From: Roseateles aquatilis
Lineage (GTDB): Bacteria > Pseudomonadota > Gammaproteobacteria > Burkholderiales > Burkholderiaceae_C
NCBI RefSeq assembly: GCF_002205645.1
Contig: NZ_NIOF01000004.1
Location: forward strand, 62,001 to 126,000
Length of the DNA stretch: 64,000 bases
Direction of reading: 5' to 3'
Made by a program: the position numbers and the translations under genes. Below the pieces are notes generated by a model. It made no database searches. It was given only the letters and a program-made list of their open reading frames with translations, and was not told the origin of the DNA. Of this stretch, positions 45,524-55,549 are shown piece by piece; position 1 is the first letter of the stretch; each line of letters starts with the position of its first letter.

Positions 45524-46314
45524 GTCTGGTACCCCGGATGCCAGCGCAGCCAGGCGCGCTCCAGCGCCTGCGCCGCGACGTCGGCCAGCTTGCCCAGCAG
45601 CGCATAGATGAGGATGCCCACCAGCACCACATCCGTCTGCAGGAACTCCCGCGCGTTCATCGTCATGTAGCCGATGCCGCTCTGCGCGGAGATGGTCTCC
45701 GCCACGATCAGCAACACCCACATCAGTCCGAGCGAAAAGCGCAGTCCCACCAGGATGGACGCCGTCGCCCCCGGCAGGATCACGCGCCGGTACAGCGCCC
45801 AACCGTTCAGCCCGTAGGACCGCGCCATCTCGATCAGGTCGCGGTCCACGCCGCGGATGCCGTGGAAGGTGTTGAGGTAGACCGGGAAGAACACGCCCAG
45901 CGCGACCAGGAACAGCTTGGCCGTCTCGTCGATGCCGAACCACAGGATCACCAGCGGGATCAGCGCCAGCGGCGGGATGTTGCGCAGCATCTGCAGCGTC
46001 GTGTCCAGCGCCGTCTCGGCCCAGCGCTGCGAGCCGGTCAGTAGCCCCAACAGCAGGCCGAGCCCACCGCCCACGGCGAAGCCCAGGAAGGCCCGGCCGG
46101 TGCTGACGGCCAGATGCCGCCAGAGCTCGCCCGAGACCGCCAGGTTCCACGCCGCCTGCGCCACCGCGGTGGGTGCCGGCAACACGCGGGTCGACAGCCA
46201 GCCGGCCTGCGCGCTCAATTGCCAGATCGCCAGCACCAGCGTGGGCACCACCCACGGCAGCAGCGCCGCGACGGAACCCGGCAGGCGCCTCGAAGAATGG
46301 CTCGCGCCGCTCAT
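45520..46314 (-). CDS. ssuC: Aliphatic sulfonate ABC transporter permease
   Basis: 264 aa inner-membrane protein. Seen: binding-protein-dependent permease EAA-type loop ([22 protein letters not shown]) and six hydrophobic segments. ATG at 46314 is one base after the ssuD stop. Operates with the adjacent SsuB and SsuA. Confidence 0.92.
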   Translation of the reverse strand: MSGASHSSRRLPGSVAALLPWVVPTLVLAIWQLSAQAGWLSTRVLPAPTAVAQAAWNLAVSGELWRHLAVSTGRAFLGFAVGGGLGLLLGLLTGSQRWAETALDTTLQMLRNIPPLALIPLVILWFGIDETAKLFLVALGVFFPVYLNTFHGIRGVDRDLIEMARSYGLNGWALYRRVILPGATASILVGLRFSLGLMWVLLIVAETISAQSGIGYMTMNAREFLQTDVVLVGILIYALLGKLADVAAQALERAWLRWHPGYQT

Positions 46315-46315
46315 C

Positions 46316-47497
46316 TCAGCTCGCGGCGGCCAGCTTGGCCGGCCCCGGCACATAGTTGTTGGCGACGATCTCTCCGAACGGCCCGGTCAGCCTGGGCGAG
46401 CTCAGCTTCTCGCGCACGTCCAGCGGCAGCAGCGGGAAGACGAGCTCGGCGAAGCGGTAGGCCTCTTCCAGATGCGGGTAGCCGCTGAGCACGAAATACT
46501 CCAGACCCAGCTCGGCATACGCCTTGATGCGGTCCGCGACCTGCTGCGGATCGCCCACCAGCGCCGTGCCGGCGCCGCCGCGCACCAGGCCCACGCCCGC
46601 CCACAGGTTGGGCGAGATCTCCAGCCCCGCGCGGATGTCCCGCTTGTCGAAACGGCCGCCGTGCAGCTCCGCCATGCGCCGTTGCCCGACCGAGTCCATG
46701 GACGCGAACTTGGCCTGCGCCGCGGCGACGACGTCCTCGTCCAGGTGCCGCACCAGATCGCCGGCGGCGGCCCAGGCCTCTTCCTCGGTCTCGCGCACGA
46801 TGACGTGCAGGCGGATGCCGTATTCGAGCTTGCGGCCGCGGGTCTCGGCCAGGGCGCGCACTGCGCCGATCTTCCCGGCGACGGCCTCCGGCGGCTCGCC
46901 CCAGGTCAGGTAGGTGTCCACCTGCTCGGCGGCCAGCGCCAGCGCCGGGTCCGAGGACCCACCGAAGAACACCGGCGGATAGGGCCGGCTCACCGGCGGA
47001 TAGAGCAGCTTGCCGCCCTTCACGCGCAGTTGCTCGCCGTCGAAGTCGATGGCCTCGCCGTCGTGGCTGGCGGACAGCACGTCGCGCCAGACCCGCAGGA
47101 ACTCCTCCGACAGCGCATACCGCTCCGCGTGCGGGAGGAACAGCCCGTCCCCGGCCAGCTCGTCGGGGTCGCCGCCGGTCACCAGGTTGACCAGCAGCCG
47201 CCCGCCGGAGAGCCGGTCCAGCGTCGCCGCCATGCGCGCCGACTGCACCGGCTGCACCAGCCCGGGCCGCAACGCGACGAGGAACTTCAGCCGGCGCGTG
47301 GCCTCGATCAGGCTGGCCGCCACGATCCAGCTGTCCTCGCAACTGCGGCCCGTGGGCAGCAGCACGCCCTCGTAGCCGAGGCTGTCCGCGGCGATCGCGA
47401 CTTGCCGGTAATAGTCGAAGTCGGCCACGCGCGCGCCCTTGGAGGTGCCGAGGTAACGCGAGTCGCCATGGGTGGGGATGAACCAGAGGATCTTCAT
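46316..47497 (-). CDS. ssuD: FMNH2-dependent alkanesulfonate monooxygenase
   Basis: 393 aa luciferase-family enzyme, near the usual 380 aa. Seen: N-terminal [19 protein letters not shown], characteristic SsuD sequence, and [20 protein letters not shown]. It cleaves C1-C14 alkanesulfonates to aldehyde and sulfite, using FMNH2 from SsuE. Sits between ssuA and ssuC. Confidence 0.95.
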   Translation of the reverse strand: MKILWFIPTHGDSRYLGTSKGARVADFDYYRQVAIAADSLGYEGVLLPTGRSCEDSWIVAASLIEATRRLKFLVALRPGLVQPVQSARMAATLDRLSGGRLLVNLVTGGDPDELAGDGLFLPHAERYALSEEFLRVWRDVLSASHDGEAIDFDGEQLRVKGGKLLYPPVSRPYPPVFFGGSSDPALALAAEQVDTYLTWGEPPEAVAGKIGAVRALAETRGRKLEYGIRLHVIVRETEEEAWAAAGDLVRHLDEDVVAAAQAKFASMDSVGQRRMAELHGGRFDKRDIRAGLEISPNLWAGVGLVRGGAGTALVGDPQQVADRIKAYAELGLEYFVLSGYPHLEEAYRFAELVFPLLPLDVREKLSSPRLTGPFGEIVANNYVPGPAKLAAAS

Positions 47498-47573
47498 GGG
47501 GAGGCTTGTCTGACGGAGGAAGCGGGGCGGGCTCGGCGCGGCCCGAAGGCGGCGCCGGGACTTCAGGAAGCGA

Positions 47574-48566
47574 TCACCTGGCCGCGGTGCGGACCGACTT
47601 GGGCAGCGCGTCGGCGATGCGGATCGGCTTGGGGATCAGCTTGAGCTCGTGGAAGGCGTCGGCGATCTTTTGCTGCTCGGCGGCGATCGCCGGCGTGATG
47701 GGCTGGATGCCGTAGGAGAAACGACCGGCCGCCAGCTCGGTGGTGGCCAGGTCCAGGCCGATCTGCGGCGCCAGCAGCGTCGCGACGGCCTTGGTGTTGC
47801 CCTCGGACCAGCGGTCCAGTCGCGCCAGTTCATCGACGATCGCCTGCACGACCTGCGGATGTTTGTCCGCGTAGGCGCGCGCGGCCAGATAGAACTGGTG
47901 ATTCGCGACCACGCCCTTGCCGTCGGCCAGGACGCGCACACCGAGTTGCCGCTCGGCCGCGGCCAGGAACGGATCCCAGATCACCCACGCGTCGACCGCG
48001 CCGCGCTCGAAGGCGGCGCGCGCGTCCGCCGGCGGCAGGTAGACGACCTGAATGTCGCCGTACTTCAGGCCCTGCTTCTCCAGCAGCTTGACCAGCAGGT
48101 AGTGGACGTTGGAGCCCTTGTTGAGCGCGACCTTCTTGCCCTTCAGGTCGGCGAGCGTGCGGATGGTCGAGTCCTTGGGCACGACCAGCGCCTCGGCGGC
48201 AGGCGCGGGCGGCTGGTTGGCGACGTAGACGAAATCGGCGCCGGCCGCCTGCGCGAAGATCGGCGGCGCCTCGCCGACGGTGCCGAAGTCGATGGAGCCG
48301 ACGTTCAGGCCTTCGAGCAACTGCGGCCCGGCGGGAAACTCGTTCCACTTCACGGTCACGCCCAGCGGCGCGAGGCGCTTCTCCAGATCGCCCTTGGCCT
48401 TGAGCACGGTCAGGGTGCCGTATTTCTGGAAGCCGATGCGGATCTCCGTCGGCGCGGCGGGCGTCTGTGCCCGTGCCGCGCCGATCAGGCCGCACGCGCC
48501 GGAGAGGAACGTCAGCGCGGCGGCGGCGATGGCCAGGGAATGGCGGCGTTGGAGTCGGAAGTTCAC
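47574..48566 (-). CDS. ssuA: Sulfonate-binding periplasmic protein
   Basis: 330 aa from GTG at 48566, with GAAGGA eight bases upstream. Seen: signal peptide ending AARAQ, then [19 protein letters not shown] and the [23 protein letters not shown] stretch of SsuA/TauA proteins. Delivers sulfonates to SsuBC. The frame is also open upstream through the ssuE gene, but that is chance. Confidence 0.92.
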   Translation of the reverse strand: MNFRLQRRHSLAIAAAALTFLSGACGLIGAARAQTPAAPTEIRIGFQKYGTLTVLKAKGDLEKRLAPLGVTVKWNEFPAGPQLLEGLNVGSIDFGTVGEAPPIFAQAAGADFVYVANQPPAPAAEALVVPKDSTIRTLADLKGKKVALNKGSNVHYLLVKLLEKQGLKYGDIQVVYLPPADARAAFERGAVDAWVIWDPFLAAAERQLGVRVLADGKGVVANHQFYLAARAYADKHPQVVQAIVDELARLDRWSEGNTKAVATLLAPQIGLDLATTELAAGRFSYGIQPITPAIAAEQQKIADAFHELKLIPKPIRIADALPKSVRTAAR

Positions 48567-48696
48567 GGTCGGCGATCCTTCGAAGGTGACGCGCGCGGGT
48601 GCGGGCGGCGGGTTGCTGTCGGGTTGATGTTGGGTTGAATTCGGGCTGAACTCGGGCGGGGCCGGGATTGAAGCCGGGGCGGGATTCGCGCGGACC

Positions 48697-49257
48697 TCAG
48701 AGGACCAGCGCGGGACGCACGGCCGGCTCGGGACGCGGCACGCGCTCCAGCACTTGCGACGCGCCGGTGGACAAGCGCCGGGCGATGTCCTCGCCGATGC
48801 GGTACTCACCGTCCGCGTCCTTGGCGATCTGCGCGTCAGCGGCATAGACACCGTCGACATGGGCGCGTACGCCCAGCGCCGAGAGCACCGGAAGCAGGCC
48901 GTAGTCCAGCGCCAGCAAATGCGCGAGGCTGCCACCCGTGGCCAGCGTCCACACGGTCTTTCCCGTCAGGCCGTCCTGCGGCAGCAAGTCCAGGAAGACC
49001 TTCAACAAGCCGCTGTACGCGGCCTTGTAGATCGGCGTCGACAGCACGATCACACGCGCCTGGGCCACCGCGGCAAGCGCCTCCTTCAGCACGGGATCCT
49101 CGAAGTCCGCGTGCAGCAAGGGCTGCGCCGGCAAGTCGCGCAACCGCAGCGTGCGCGCCGGCAGGCCATGGTGGTGAAGACGCTCGGCGGCGGCGCCCAG
49201 CAAGGCCCCGGAACGGGACCGCTGGCTGGGACTGGCGGCGATCAGGAGGACGGACAT
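48697..49257 (-). CDS. ssuE: NAD(P)H-dependent FMN reductase
   Basis: 186 aa flavodoxin-like. Seen: SPSQRSRSGAL at the phosphate-binding loop and LSTPIYKAAYSGLLKVFLDLLP of SsuE. Supplies FMNH2 to SsuD and probably to the second monooxygenase in the adjacent operon. First gene of the ssuEADCB set; 130 bp precede ssuA. Confidence 0.93.
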   Translation of the reverse strand: MSVLLIAASPSQRSRSGALLGAAAERLHHHGLPARTLRLRDLPAQPLLHADFEDPVLKEALAAVAQARVIVLSTPIYKAAYSGLLKVFLDLLPQDGLTGKTVWTLATGGSLAHLLALDYGLLPVLSALGVRAHVDGVYAADAQIAKDADGEYRIGEDIARRLSTGASQVLERVPRPEPAVRPALVL

Positions 49258-49558
49258 GGCGACGTTTGAGGGGAAGCAGGAATCGCCCCATTCTGCGAAG
49301 CGCCCCTTCCGTGCCGAACGAAGAACTTCGCCGTTGCTTAGGTGGTTTATGGCTATCGACGTCGGTCACCGAGCACCATCGACGAGCGCATCACCTAGCA
49401 CGACCGGCGAGCGCAATCACCGAGCACGGTCAGCGGAACCCGGGGCCGCCTGCCCTCCTAAGTCCCAAAGTCGGTCAGGCGGCCCCGGGTCCCGCCGCCC
49501 TGGTCACCATCGAGGTTCGATCAAGACCTTCGTTGCATCGTCGCCGTCGTCGCAATCT
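49258..49558. other. Intergenic region between sulfur operons with a long hairpin
   Basis: 301 bp without a gene. It contains imprecise short repeats of an ACCGAGCAC-like motif (49360-49430) and a 15-bp perfect inverted repeat described separately. It separates the two sulfonate operons and should hold the ssuEADCB promoter on the - strand; no -35/-10 pair is convincing. Confidence 0.6.
49438..49490. repeat. 15-bp perfect inverted repeat, 23-nt loop
   Basis: Arms ACCCGGGGCCGCCTG (49438-49452) and CAGGCGGCCCCGGGT (49476-49490) are perfectly complementary. No T-run follows on either strand, so it is not a classical intrinsic terminator, although it could still end or stabilise the 3' end of the upstream - strand operon. 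Confidence 0.8.
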
Positions 49559-50314
49559 CTATTGCTGCCGTTCGAGTTCGCGCAGCACCTCGCCTCGCAG
49601 GTCCGCCACGGCGGCGCTGCCTCGTCCTCTCGGGTGCACCAGCGGCACGTCGATGCGTCGCACCACACGCCCCGGCGCGGCGCCGAGCACCAGCACGCGG
49701 TCCGAGAGCAGCACCGCTTCCTCGACGTCGTGCGTCACCAGCAGCAGGCTGGTGTGGTGCGCCCGCGCGACCTCGCGCACCAGGTCCTGCAGGCGCATGC
49801 GCGTGAAGGCGTCGAGCGCGGAGAACGGCTCGTCCAGCAACAGCACGCGCGGCTTCGTGTACAGCGCCCGCGCGATCGCGGCGCGTTGCGCCTGGCCGCC
49901 CGACAGCTGGCGCGGCAAGGCGTCACCGAGGCCGCGCAGGCCGACTTCGTCGAGCAGCGTCTCGACCCATCGCTCGTCGTGTCCCTGCCCGAGGTCGAAG
50001 CCGACGTTCTCGGCCACGGTCAGCCAGGGAAACAGTCGCGGCTCCTGGAAGACGACGCCGATGTCGCGGTCCGGTCCATGTCGAGTGCGCCCGTCGAGCC
50101 GCACCTCGCCGTCGAAGTCAGGATCCAGCCCGGCCACGATGCGCAGCAGCGTGCTCTTGCCGCAGCCGCTCGCGCCGACCAGGCCGAGCACTTCGCCCAC
50201 CGCCAGTTGGAAGCGGACGTCCGACAGCACCGGCGCCGCACCCTCGCGCGCCTCGCCGCCCTGCCCTTCGCCGCCGAAGCGCTTGGTCCTCACGCTTACG
50301 TCCAGCAAGCTCAT
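49559..50314 (-). CDS. Sulfonate/taurine-type ABC transporter ATP-binding protein
   Basis: 251 aa. Seen: Walker A GASGCGKST, VFQEPRLFPW, signature LSGGQAQR, Walker B VLLLDEPFSALD and THDVEEA, as in SsuB/TauB. ATG at 50314 overlaps the permease stop (ATGA). Second sulfonate-type uptake system in the island, paralogous to the ssuB product. Confidence 0.92.
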   Translation of the reverse strand: MSLLDVSVRTKRFGGEGQGGEAREGAAPVLSDVRFQLAVGEVLGLVGASGCGKSTLLRIVAGLDPDFDGEVRLDGRTRHGPDRDIGVVFQEPRLFPWLTVAENVGFDLGQGHDERWVETLLDEVGLRGLGDALPRQLSGGQAQRAAIARALYTKPRVLLLDEPFSALDAFTRMRLQDLVREVARAHHTSLLLVTHDVEEAVLLSDRVLVLGAAPGRVVRRIDVPLVHPRGRGSAAVADLRGEVLRELERQQ

Positions 50315-51288
50315 GTCGCGCCCCCGAAGCTGTCGCGCCATCTCAGCGCGCGTCGTTCCACCGCCGCCATCGCACCGTCGCTGAGCTTGCCCAGCACCGC
50401 CAGCAACACAATGGCCGCCATCACGAGGTCGGCCCGTCCCGTTTCCCTGCCGTCGGTGAGCAGGTAACCGAGCCCTCGGCTCGCGGCGATCAGCTCCGCC
50501 GCGACCATGAACATCCACGCCAGGCTCAAGCCGTTGCGCAAGCCCGTCAGCACCGAGGGCAACGCGGCGGGCAACAACACGCGCCGTGCCAGCGCGACGC
50601 GGCCCAGGCCGCGCAGGCGGGCGACCTCGACCAACTTGCGATCCACGTCCCGGAAGCCCGCCGAGACCCCCATGTAGACCGGAAAGAACGCGCCGATCGC
50701 GATCAGCGCGACCTTGGACGCCTCGTCGATCCCCAGCCACAGCAGCAGCAACGGCACCCACGCCAGCGACGGGATGGCCCGCAGCGCCTGGAAGCTGGGC
50801 GTCAACAGCGCCGCGGCGAAGCCGGACAGCCCCACCAGCGCGCCCAGCAGCACCGCGAGCGCGGCGCCCAGCGCAAAACCCGCCGCCACCCGCAAGGTGC
50901 TCGCCACGATGTGCTGCGCCAGCACGCCGTCGCGCACCATCTGCGTGAGCGCCTCCGCGACGTCACTCGGCGCCGGCAGCAGATTCGGCGCGATCCAGCC
51001 CAGCCGCACCGCGGCCTCGGCCAGCGCGAGCGTCGCGACCGGGAGCGCCGCGCCCAACAGCCATGTCGGCAGGCGCCACGGTGCGCTCGCGGCCGCGCGC
51101 CGCGCGCCGTGCCGGAAGGGCGAAGCCGCGACGTCGACGTCGACGCCGGGCGCCGAGGCGCAGTCGCAGCGCGCCGCCGCGATACCGGACGCCGGCTTCG
51201 GCACTGCGCCGCCCTTCGGCATCCACGGGTCTCGCGGCACCCGGGTCGAGGCGATCGCGCGCGCGATCAGATCGTGATTCGCGGTCAT
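50311..51288 (-). CDS. Sulfonate/taurine-type ABC transporter permease
   Basis: 325 aa, longer than SsuC (about 263) because of a 65-residue polar, Ala-rich N-terminus before the first helix. Seen: permease loop EVARLRGLGRVALARRVLLP. Starts seven bases after the binding-protein stop and overlaps the ATPase start. Confidence 0.9.
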   Translation of the reverse strand: MTANHDLIARAIASTRVPRDPWMPKGGAVPKPASGIAAARCDCASAPGVDVDVAASPFRHGARRAAASAPWRLPTWLLGAALPVATLALAEAAVRLGWIAPNLLPAPSDVAEALTQMVRDGVLAQHIVASTLRVAAGFALGAALAVLLGALVGLSGFAAALLTPSFQALRAIPSLAWVPLLLLWLGIDEASKVALIAIGAFFPVYMGVSAGFRDVDRKLVEVARLRGLGRVALARRVLLPAALPSVLTGLRNGLSLAWMFMVAAELIAASRGLGYLLTDGRETGRADLVMAAIVLLAVLGKLSDGAMAAVERRALRWRDSFGGAT

Positions 51289-51295
51289 GGTGGCA

Positions 51296-52372
51296 TCAGG
51301 CCTTCACCAGCCCCGCCGCGAAGCGTGTGTCAACCAGCTCCGCGATCGCGCGGTTCAGGTCCACGCCGGGCCTGACCAACTGCTCGGCGGTCAGGATGGG
51401 CGCGGCCGCCTGCAGCGCCTTGACGTGCTCGTCGGACGGCCGGGGCTGGGAAAAATCGGTGCGCAGCTTGACCTGCAGCAAGGCCACCGGCAGGCTGACC
51501 TTGGCCTCCTCGGACAGGATCTTCGCGGCGTCCGACGGATGGGCGATCGTCCATTGGCGCGCCCGCTCATAGGCCAGGATCACGCGTTGCACCTCGCGGG
51601 GATGGCGCGCCAGGAAGTCCTCTCGCACGTTGAGGAAGCCGTAGGTGTTGAAGCCGACGTTGCGGTACAGCAGCCGCGATCCGGCGTCGAGCTCGCTTGC
51701 CGCCATCAGCGGATCCAGCCCGGCCCAGGCGTCGACGCGGCCCTGCTCCAGCGCCGCGCGGCCGTCGGCGTGCTGCAGGCCGACATGCTCGATGTCGGCG
51801 CGCTTGAGCCCGGCCGTGTGCAACGCGCGCAGCAGGAAGAGGTAGGGATCGGTGCCCTTGGTCGCGGCGACCTTCTTGCCCTTCAGGTCCGCCAGCGAGC
51901 GGATGCCGGAGTCCCCGCGCACGACCAGCGCCGTCCACTCGGGCCGCGAGAAGATGTAGGGCGCGCGGATCGGATTGCCGTTCGCGCGCGCCAGCAGCGC
52001 CGCCAGCCCGGCGGTGGAGCCGATGTCGATGCTGCCCGCGTTCAGGTATTCGAGCGCGCGATTGCTGCCGGCGCTGAGCACCCAGCGCACGCCGATGCCG
52101 TCCTTGGCCAGGTCCTCCTCCAGCCAGCCGAAGCGGCGCAGCACCAGACTGGTCGGCGAGTAATACGCGTAGTCCAGGCGCACCTCCTTCGGCGCGTCCT
52201 TCGATGTCTGCGCGTTGGCCGCGCCGACCAGGCCCGTCCATCCGGCGGCCACGCCGGCACCGAGGATCAGCGCGTCGCGGCGGCTGGGCCGTGCGGACGT
52301 CGTCGCATGCGCCGCATGCACCGCGCTCGGCGAGCTCGTCCTGCGGGTCGATTCGTTCTTCTGGTCGGTCAT
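51296..52372 (-). CDS. Sulfonate-type ABC transporter substrate-binding protein, Tat-like signal
   Basis: 358 aa. Seen: N-terminus with SRRDALILGAGVAAG, a twin-arginine-like signal, ending ANAQ; then VRLDYAYYSPTSLVLRRFGW and SIDIGSTAGLAALLARANG, SsuA/NrtA-type fold. ATG overlaps the stop of the upstream monooxygenase (ATGA). Substrate probably an organosulfur compound, inferred from context. Confidence 0.87.
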   Translation of the reverse strand: MTDQKNESTRRTSSPSAVHAAHATTSARPSRRDALILGAGVAAGWTGLVGAANAQTSKDAPKEVRLDYAYYSPTSLVLRRFGWLEEDLAKDGIGVRWVLSAGSNRALEYLNAGSIDIGSTAGLAALLARANGNPIRAPYIFSRPEWTALVVRGDSGIRSLADLKGKKVAATKGTDPYLFLLRALHTAGLKRADIEHVGLQHADGRAALEQGRVDAWAGLDPLMAASELDAGSRLLYRNVGFNTYGFLNVREDFLARHPREVQRVILAYERARQWTIAHPSDAAKILSEEAKVSLPVALLQVKLRTDFSQPRPSDEHVKALQAAAPILTAEQLVRPGVDLNRAIAELVDTRFAAGLVKA

Positions 52373-53964
52373 GCAACGGGCTCCGTCAACGGGATGGATA
52401 GGGAAAACAAGGTGGGAGAGGAAGGCGACGCCGACGCCGGATCGGGATCGAGCAGAACCGCGGTCTCGACGGCAGTCGAGGCCGCGGCCCCGCCAGCGAC
52501 GGTGGACAACGCCGCGACCGTGACGACCTCGGCCCCGCCGTCGGGCGTGCTCAGCGTGACCCGTCGTCCGGCGTGCGTGGCCTTGAGCCCGTCGCCTTCG
52601 CCGAACAGTCGATGGCGCAAGGTCCGCGGCCCGTCGTCGGCGGTCGCTGCCTCGCGATAGCGCCCACGCCGACGCAGTTCCGGCACGACGAGATCAACGA
52701 CGTCGCGGAAGGTTTCGTGCGCCAGCGCGTAGGTCAGGTTGAAGCCGTCCAGCCCGGTCGCGTCCAGCCACGCGATCAACTGATCGGCGATCTCCGCCGG
52801 ATCGCCGATGAACACGGGACCGCGCCCGCCCAGACCGATGAAGGCCGCCGCCTCGCCGACCGTCCAGCGCCGCGTCGGATCGGCGCTGCTGAACGAGGCC
52901 AGCGCGCTGCGGCCGGCCTGCGTGTCGAGGTAGTCGATGGTGGCGTCCAGCGGATGGCGGCTGAAGTCGACGCCGGTCCACCCCGACAGCAAGGTCAGCG
53001 CGGCGTCGATGTCGACATGCCGCTTCAGGTCCTCGTGCTTGGCCAGCGCCTCCTCGCGCGTGGGCGCGGTGACGATCAGCGCCTGACCGTAGATCAGTAC
53101 GTCGTCGGGCGATCGGCCCGCCTCGCGCGCCGCGCCGCGCAGCCCGTCCACGTAGCCCTTCACCACGGCGACGCTGGGCCCGCTGACGAAGATGCATTCG
53201 GCGTGGCGGCCCGCGAAGGCCCGGCCGCGGCTGGACGTACCGGCCTGGAACAGCACCGGGGTGCGCTGCGGCGAGGGCTCGCACAGGTGCGGGCCCGGCA
53301 CGCGGTAGTGCTCGCCCTGATGACGGATCGGATGGACCTTGGCCGGGTCGGTGAAAACGCCCGCGGACTTGTCGCGCCGCACCGCGCCGTCCTCCCAGCT
53401 CAGCTCCCAGAGCTTGTAGACGACGTCGAGGTACTCGTCGGCGAGGTCGTAACGCTCGTCATGCGCGAGCTGCGCCGGCTGGCCGAGGTTGCGCGCGGCG
53501 CTGTCGAGGTAGCCGGTGACGATGTTCCAGCCGATCCGCCCCCGCGTCAGGTGGTCGAGCGTCGACATCCTCCGCGCGAAGCTGTATGGCTGCTCGTAGG
53601 TCAGCGCGCACGTCACGCCGAAGCCCAGGTGCCGCGTCACCGACGCCATCAGCGGCACCAGCACCAGCGGGTCGTTCAACGGCACCTGGATCGCATGGCG
53701 CAACGCCGCGTCCGGAGAGCCGCCGTGCACGTCGTACACGCCCAGCACGTCGGCCAGGAAGACGCTGTCGAAGCCGCCGCGCTCCAGCAGCCGGGCCAGG
53801 TCCAGCCAGTAGTCGGGATCGGTGTAGCGGTGCGACTGGTCGCGCTCATGGGTCCACAGGCCGGGCGACTGATGCCCGACCGTGTTCATCGCGAAGGCGT
53901 TGAAGCGAACGATCTTGGCCGGCGCGATCGGGGCCGGCGTCGTCGCCTGGATCGGTGCGCTCAT
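52369..53964 (-). CDS. Flavin-dependent monooxygenase, NtaA/SnaA/DszA family
   Basis: 531 aa luciferase-like enzyme. Seen: the NtaA/SnaA/DszA segments HRYTDPDYWLDLARLLERGGFDSVFLAD-type N-terminus, GWNIVTGYLDSAARNLG, and TPVLFQAGTSSRGRAFAGRHAE. Such enzymes use FMNH2 and O2 to oxygenate sulfones, nitrilotriacetate or similar. The C-terminal 90 residues after RRRGRYRE are low-complexity and not part of the family core. Start and stop overlap MetQ and the binding-protein gene. Likely substrate is an organosulfur compound; FMNH2 could come from SsuE. Confidence 0.85.
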   Translation of the reverse strand: MSAPIQATTPAPIAPAKIVRFNAFAMNTVGHQSPGLWTHERDQSHRYTDPDYWLDLARLLERGGFDSVFLADVLGVYDVHGGSPDAALRHAIQVPLNDPLVLVPLMASVTRHLGFGVTCALTYEQPYSFARRMSTLDHLTRGRIGWNIVTGYLDSAARNLGQPAQLAHDERYDLADEYLDVVYKLWELSWEDGAVRRDKSAGVFTDPAKVHPIRHQGEHYRVPGPHLCEPSPQRTPVLFQAGTSSRGRAFAGRHAECIFVSGPSVAVVKGYVDGLRGAAREAGRSPDDVLIYGQALIVTAPTREEALAKHEDLKRHVDIDAALTLLSGWTGVDFSRHPLDATIDYLDTQAGRSALASFSSADPTRRWTVGEAAAFIGLGGRGPVFIGDPAEIADQLIAWLDATGLDGFNLTYALAHETFRDVVDLVVPELRRRGRYREAATADDGPRTLRHRLFGEGDGLKATHAGRRVTLSTPDGGAEVVTVAALSTVAGGAAASTAVETAVLLDPDPASASPSSPTLFSLSIPLTEPVA

Positions 53965-54779
53965 TGCAGGAACGCCGGCCGCGCGTAGCCCGGGAAGTTG
54001 CGCTCCAGCACGGTCTTGAACTCCGGCGCGTGGAAGGCGTCGGCGATCGCACGGGCCCAGGGCTGGTTCCTGTCCTTGCCCTTCACCGCGACGACCAGCA
54101 TGTAGTGATCGGGCGTCTTCTCCAGCAGCAGCGCGTCGCTGAGCTTGAGCCCGCTGGAGATCGCGAAGTTGCCGTTGACGATGGCGTACTCCGCGTCGTC
54201 GAGCGTGCGCGGGATCTGCGCCGCCTCGATGGGTTGCAGCTTGAGCTTGAGCGGATTGCTGGCGATGTCCTTCTCCGTGACGCGGATCGGATCGGCGCCC
54301 GGCCTCAGCGTCAACAGCTTCTGGTCGGCCAGTAGCGCCAGGCCGTGCGCCAGGTTGGCCGGATCGTTGGCCAGCGTGATGCGGTCGCCAGGCCGGACGT
54401 CGGCCAGGCTCTTGCGCTTCTTGGAGTAGATGCCGAACGGCGCCATCGGTCCCTGCACGATGTCGACGATGTCCAGCCCGCGGTCCTCGCGGAAGCGGTT
54501 GAGATAGATGATGTGCTGGAAGAAGTTGGCGTCCAGCGCGCCCTGCGCCAGCGCGACGTTGGGCTGCACGTAGTCGTTGAACTCGACCAGCTTGACCTTG
54601 TAGCCCTGCTTCTCCAGCAACGGCTTGATGCCCTGGCGCAGCACCTCGATGTTGGAGCCGGCGGTGGCGCCCAGCGTCAGCTCCTTTTTGTCCTGCGCCC
54701 GCGCGGCCGGGGCGAGAACGGTGGACAGCGCGCTGACGGCGAGCGCGAGGGTCATCAAGCCGCGGCGGGCGAGGATCAT
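53961..54779 (-). CDS. metQ: MetQ-like methionine/organosulfur-binding protein
   Basis: 272 aa. Seen: signal peptide ending AARAQ; TLGATAGSNIEVLRQGIKPLLEKQGYKVKLVEFNDY and NFFQHIIYLNRF match NlpA/MetQ proteins. RBS GGAACC before ATG at 54779. Overlaps the monooxygenase start (ATGA). There is no lipobox Cys, so it is predicted soluble. Substrate may be methionine or a sulfoxide-type compound. Confidence 0.88.
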   Translation of the reverse strand: MILARRGLMTLALAVSALSTVLAPAARAQDKKELTLGATAGSNIEVLRQGIKPLLEKQGYKVKLVEFNDYVQPNVALAQGALDANFFQHIIYLNRFREDRGLDIVDIVQGPMAPFGIYSKKRKSLADVRPGDRITLANDPANLAHGLALLADQKLLTLRPGADPIRVTEKDIASNPLKLKLQPIEAAQIPRTLDDAEYAIVNGNFAISSGLKLSDALLLEKTPDHYMLVVAVKGKDRNQPWARAIADAFHAPEFKTVLERNFPGYARPAFLQ

Positions 54780-54838
54780 GGGGCGGTTCCTTGGGTCGTT
54801 GAAACGATGAGGGAAACGGCAGGCTGCTGCGCCAGCCG

Positions 54839-55549
54839 TCATCGCTTGTCCAGCCGCCGCGCGAGGCGATGGCCGACAAACTGGATGAGCTGCACCAGCG
54901 CGATGAGGATCGCGACGGTCAGCACCATCACGTCGGTCTGGAAGCGGTAATAGCCGTAGCGGATCGCGAGGTCGCCGATACCGCCGCCCCCGACCACGCC
55001 GGCCACCGCCGAGTAGGACAGGAAGCTGATGGCCAGCACCGTCAGCGCCCCCACCAGGCCGGCCCGCGCCTCGCGCACCAACACGCGCCAGACGATCTGC
55101 GTCTCGGAGGCCCCCATCGCCTGAGCCGCCTCGATGACGCCGCGCGGCACCTCGCGCAGGCACTGCTCGACCAGGCGCGCGAAATACGGGATCGCCGCGA
55201 ACGACAGCGGCACCGCGGCGGCCAGCGGCCCGATCGAGGTGCCCGCGATCACACGCGTCAGCGGCACCAACGCCACCAGCAGGATGATGAACGGGAAGCT
55301 GCGCACGGTGTTCACCGTCCAGTTCAGCAACCGATGCGCGAGCGCCGCGCCACGCCGGCCCGACAGCGATTGGCCCGGGCTCAGAAGGAACAACACCACG
55401 CCCAGCGGGCCGCCGAGCAACACCGCCGCGCCCAACCCGATCGCCAGCATCAGCGCGGTCTGGCCGAGCGCGATCCAGAGCTCGGGCAGCAGGGCGACGA
55501 AGGTCTGGGGCAGCCAGGTGGCGAGCCACGCCTCGATGGATTCAGGCAC
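54839..55549 (-). CDS. metI: MetI-like ABC transporter permease
   Basis: 236 aa, five to six transmembrane helices. Seen: RSFPFIILLVALVPLTRVIAGTSIGP and the EAAQAMGASETQIVWRVLV loop of MetI. GTG at 55549 overlaps the metN stop by eight bases. Partner of MetN and MetQ. Confidence 0.92.
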   Translation of the reverse strand: MPESIEAWLATWLPQTFVALLPELWIALGQTALMLAIGLGAAVLLGGPLGVVLFLLSPGQSLSGRRGAALAHRLLNWTVNTVRSFPFIILLVALVPLTRVIAGTSIGPLAAAVPLSFAAIPYFARLVEQCLREVPRGVIEAAQAMGASETQIVWRVLVREARAGLVGALTVLAISFLSYSAVAGVVGGGGIGDLAIRYGYYRFQTDVMVLTVAILIALVQLIQFVGHRLARRLDKR

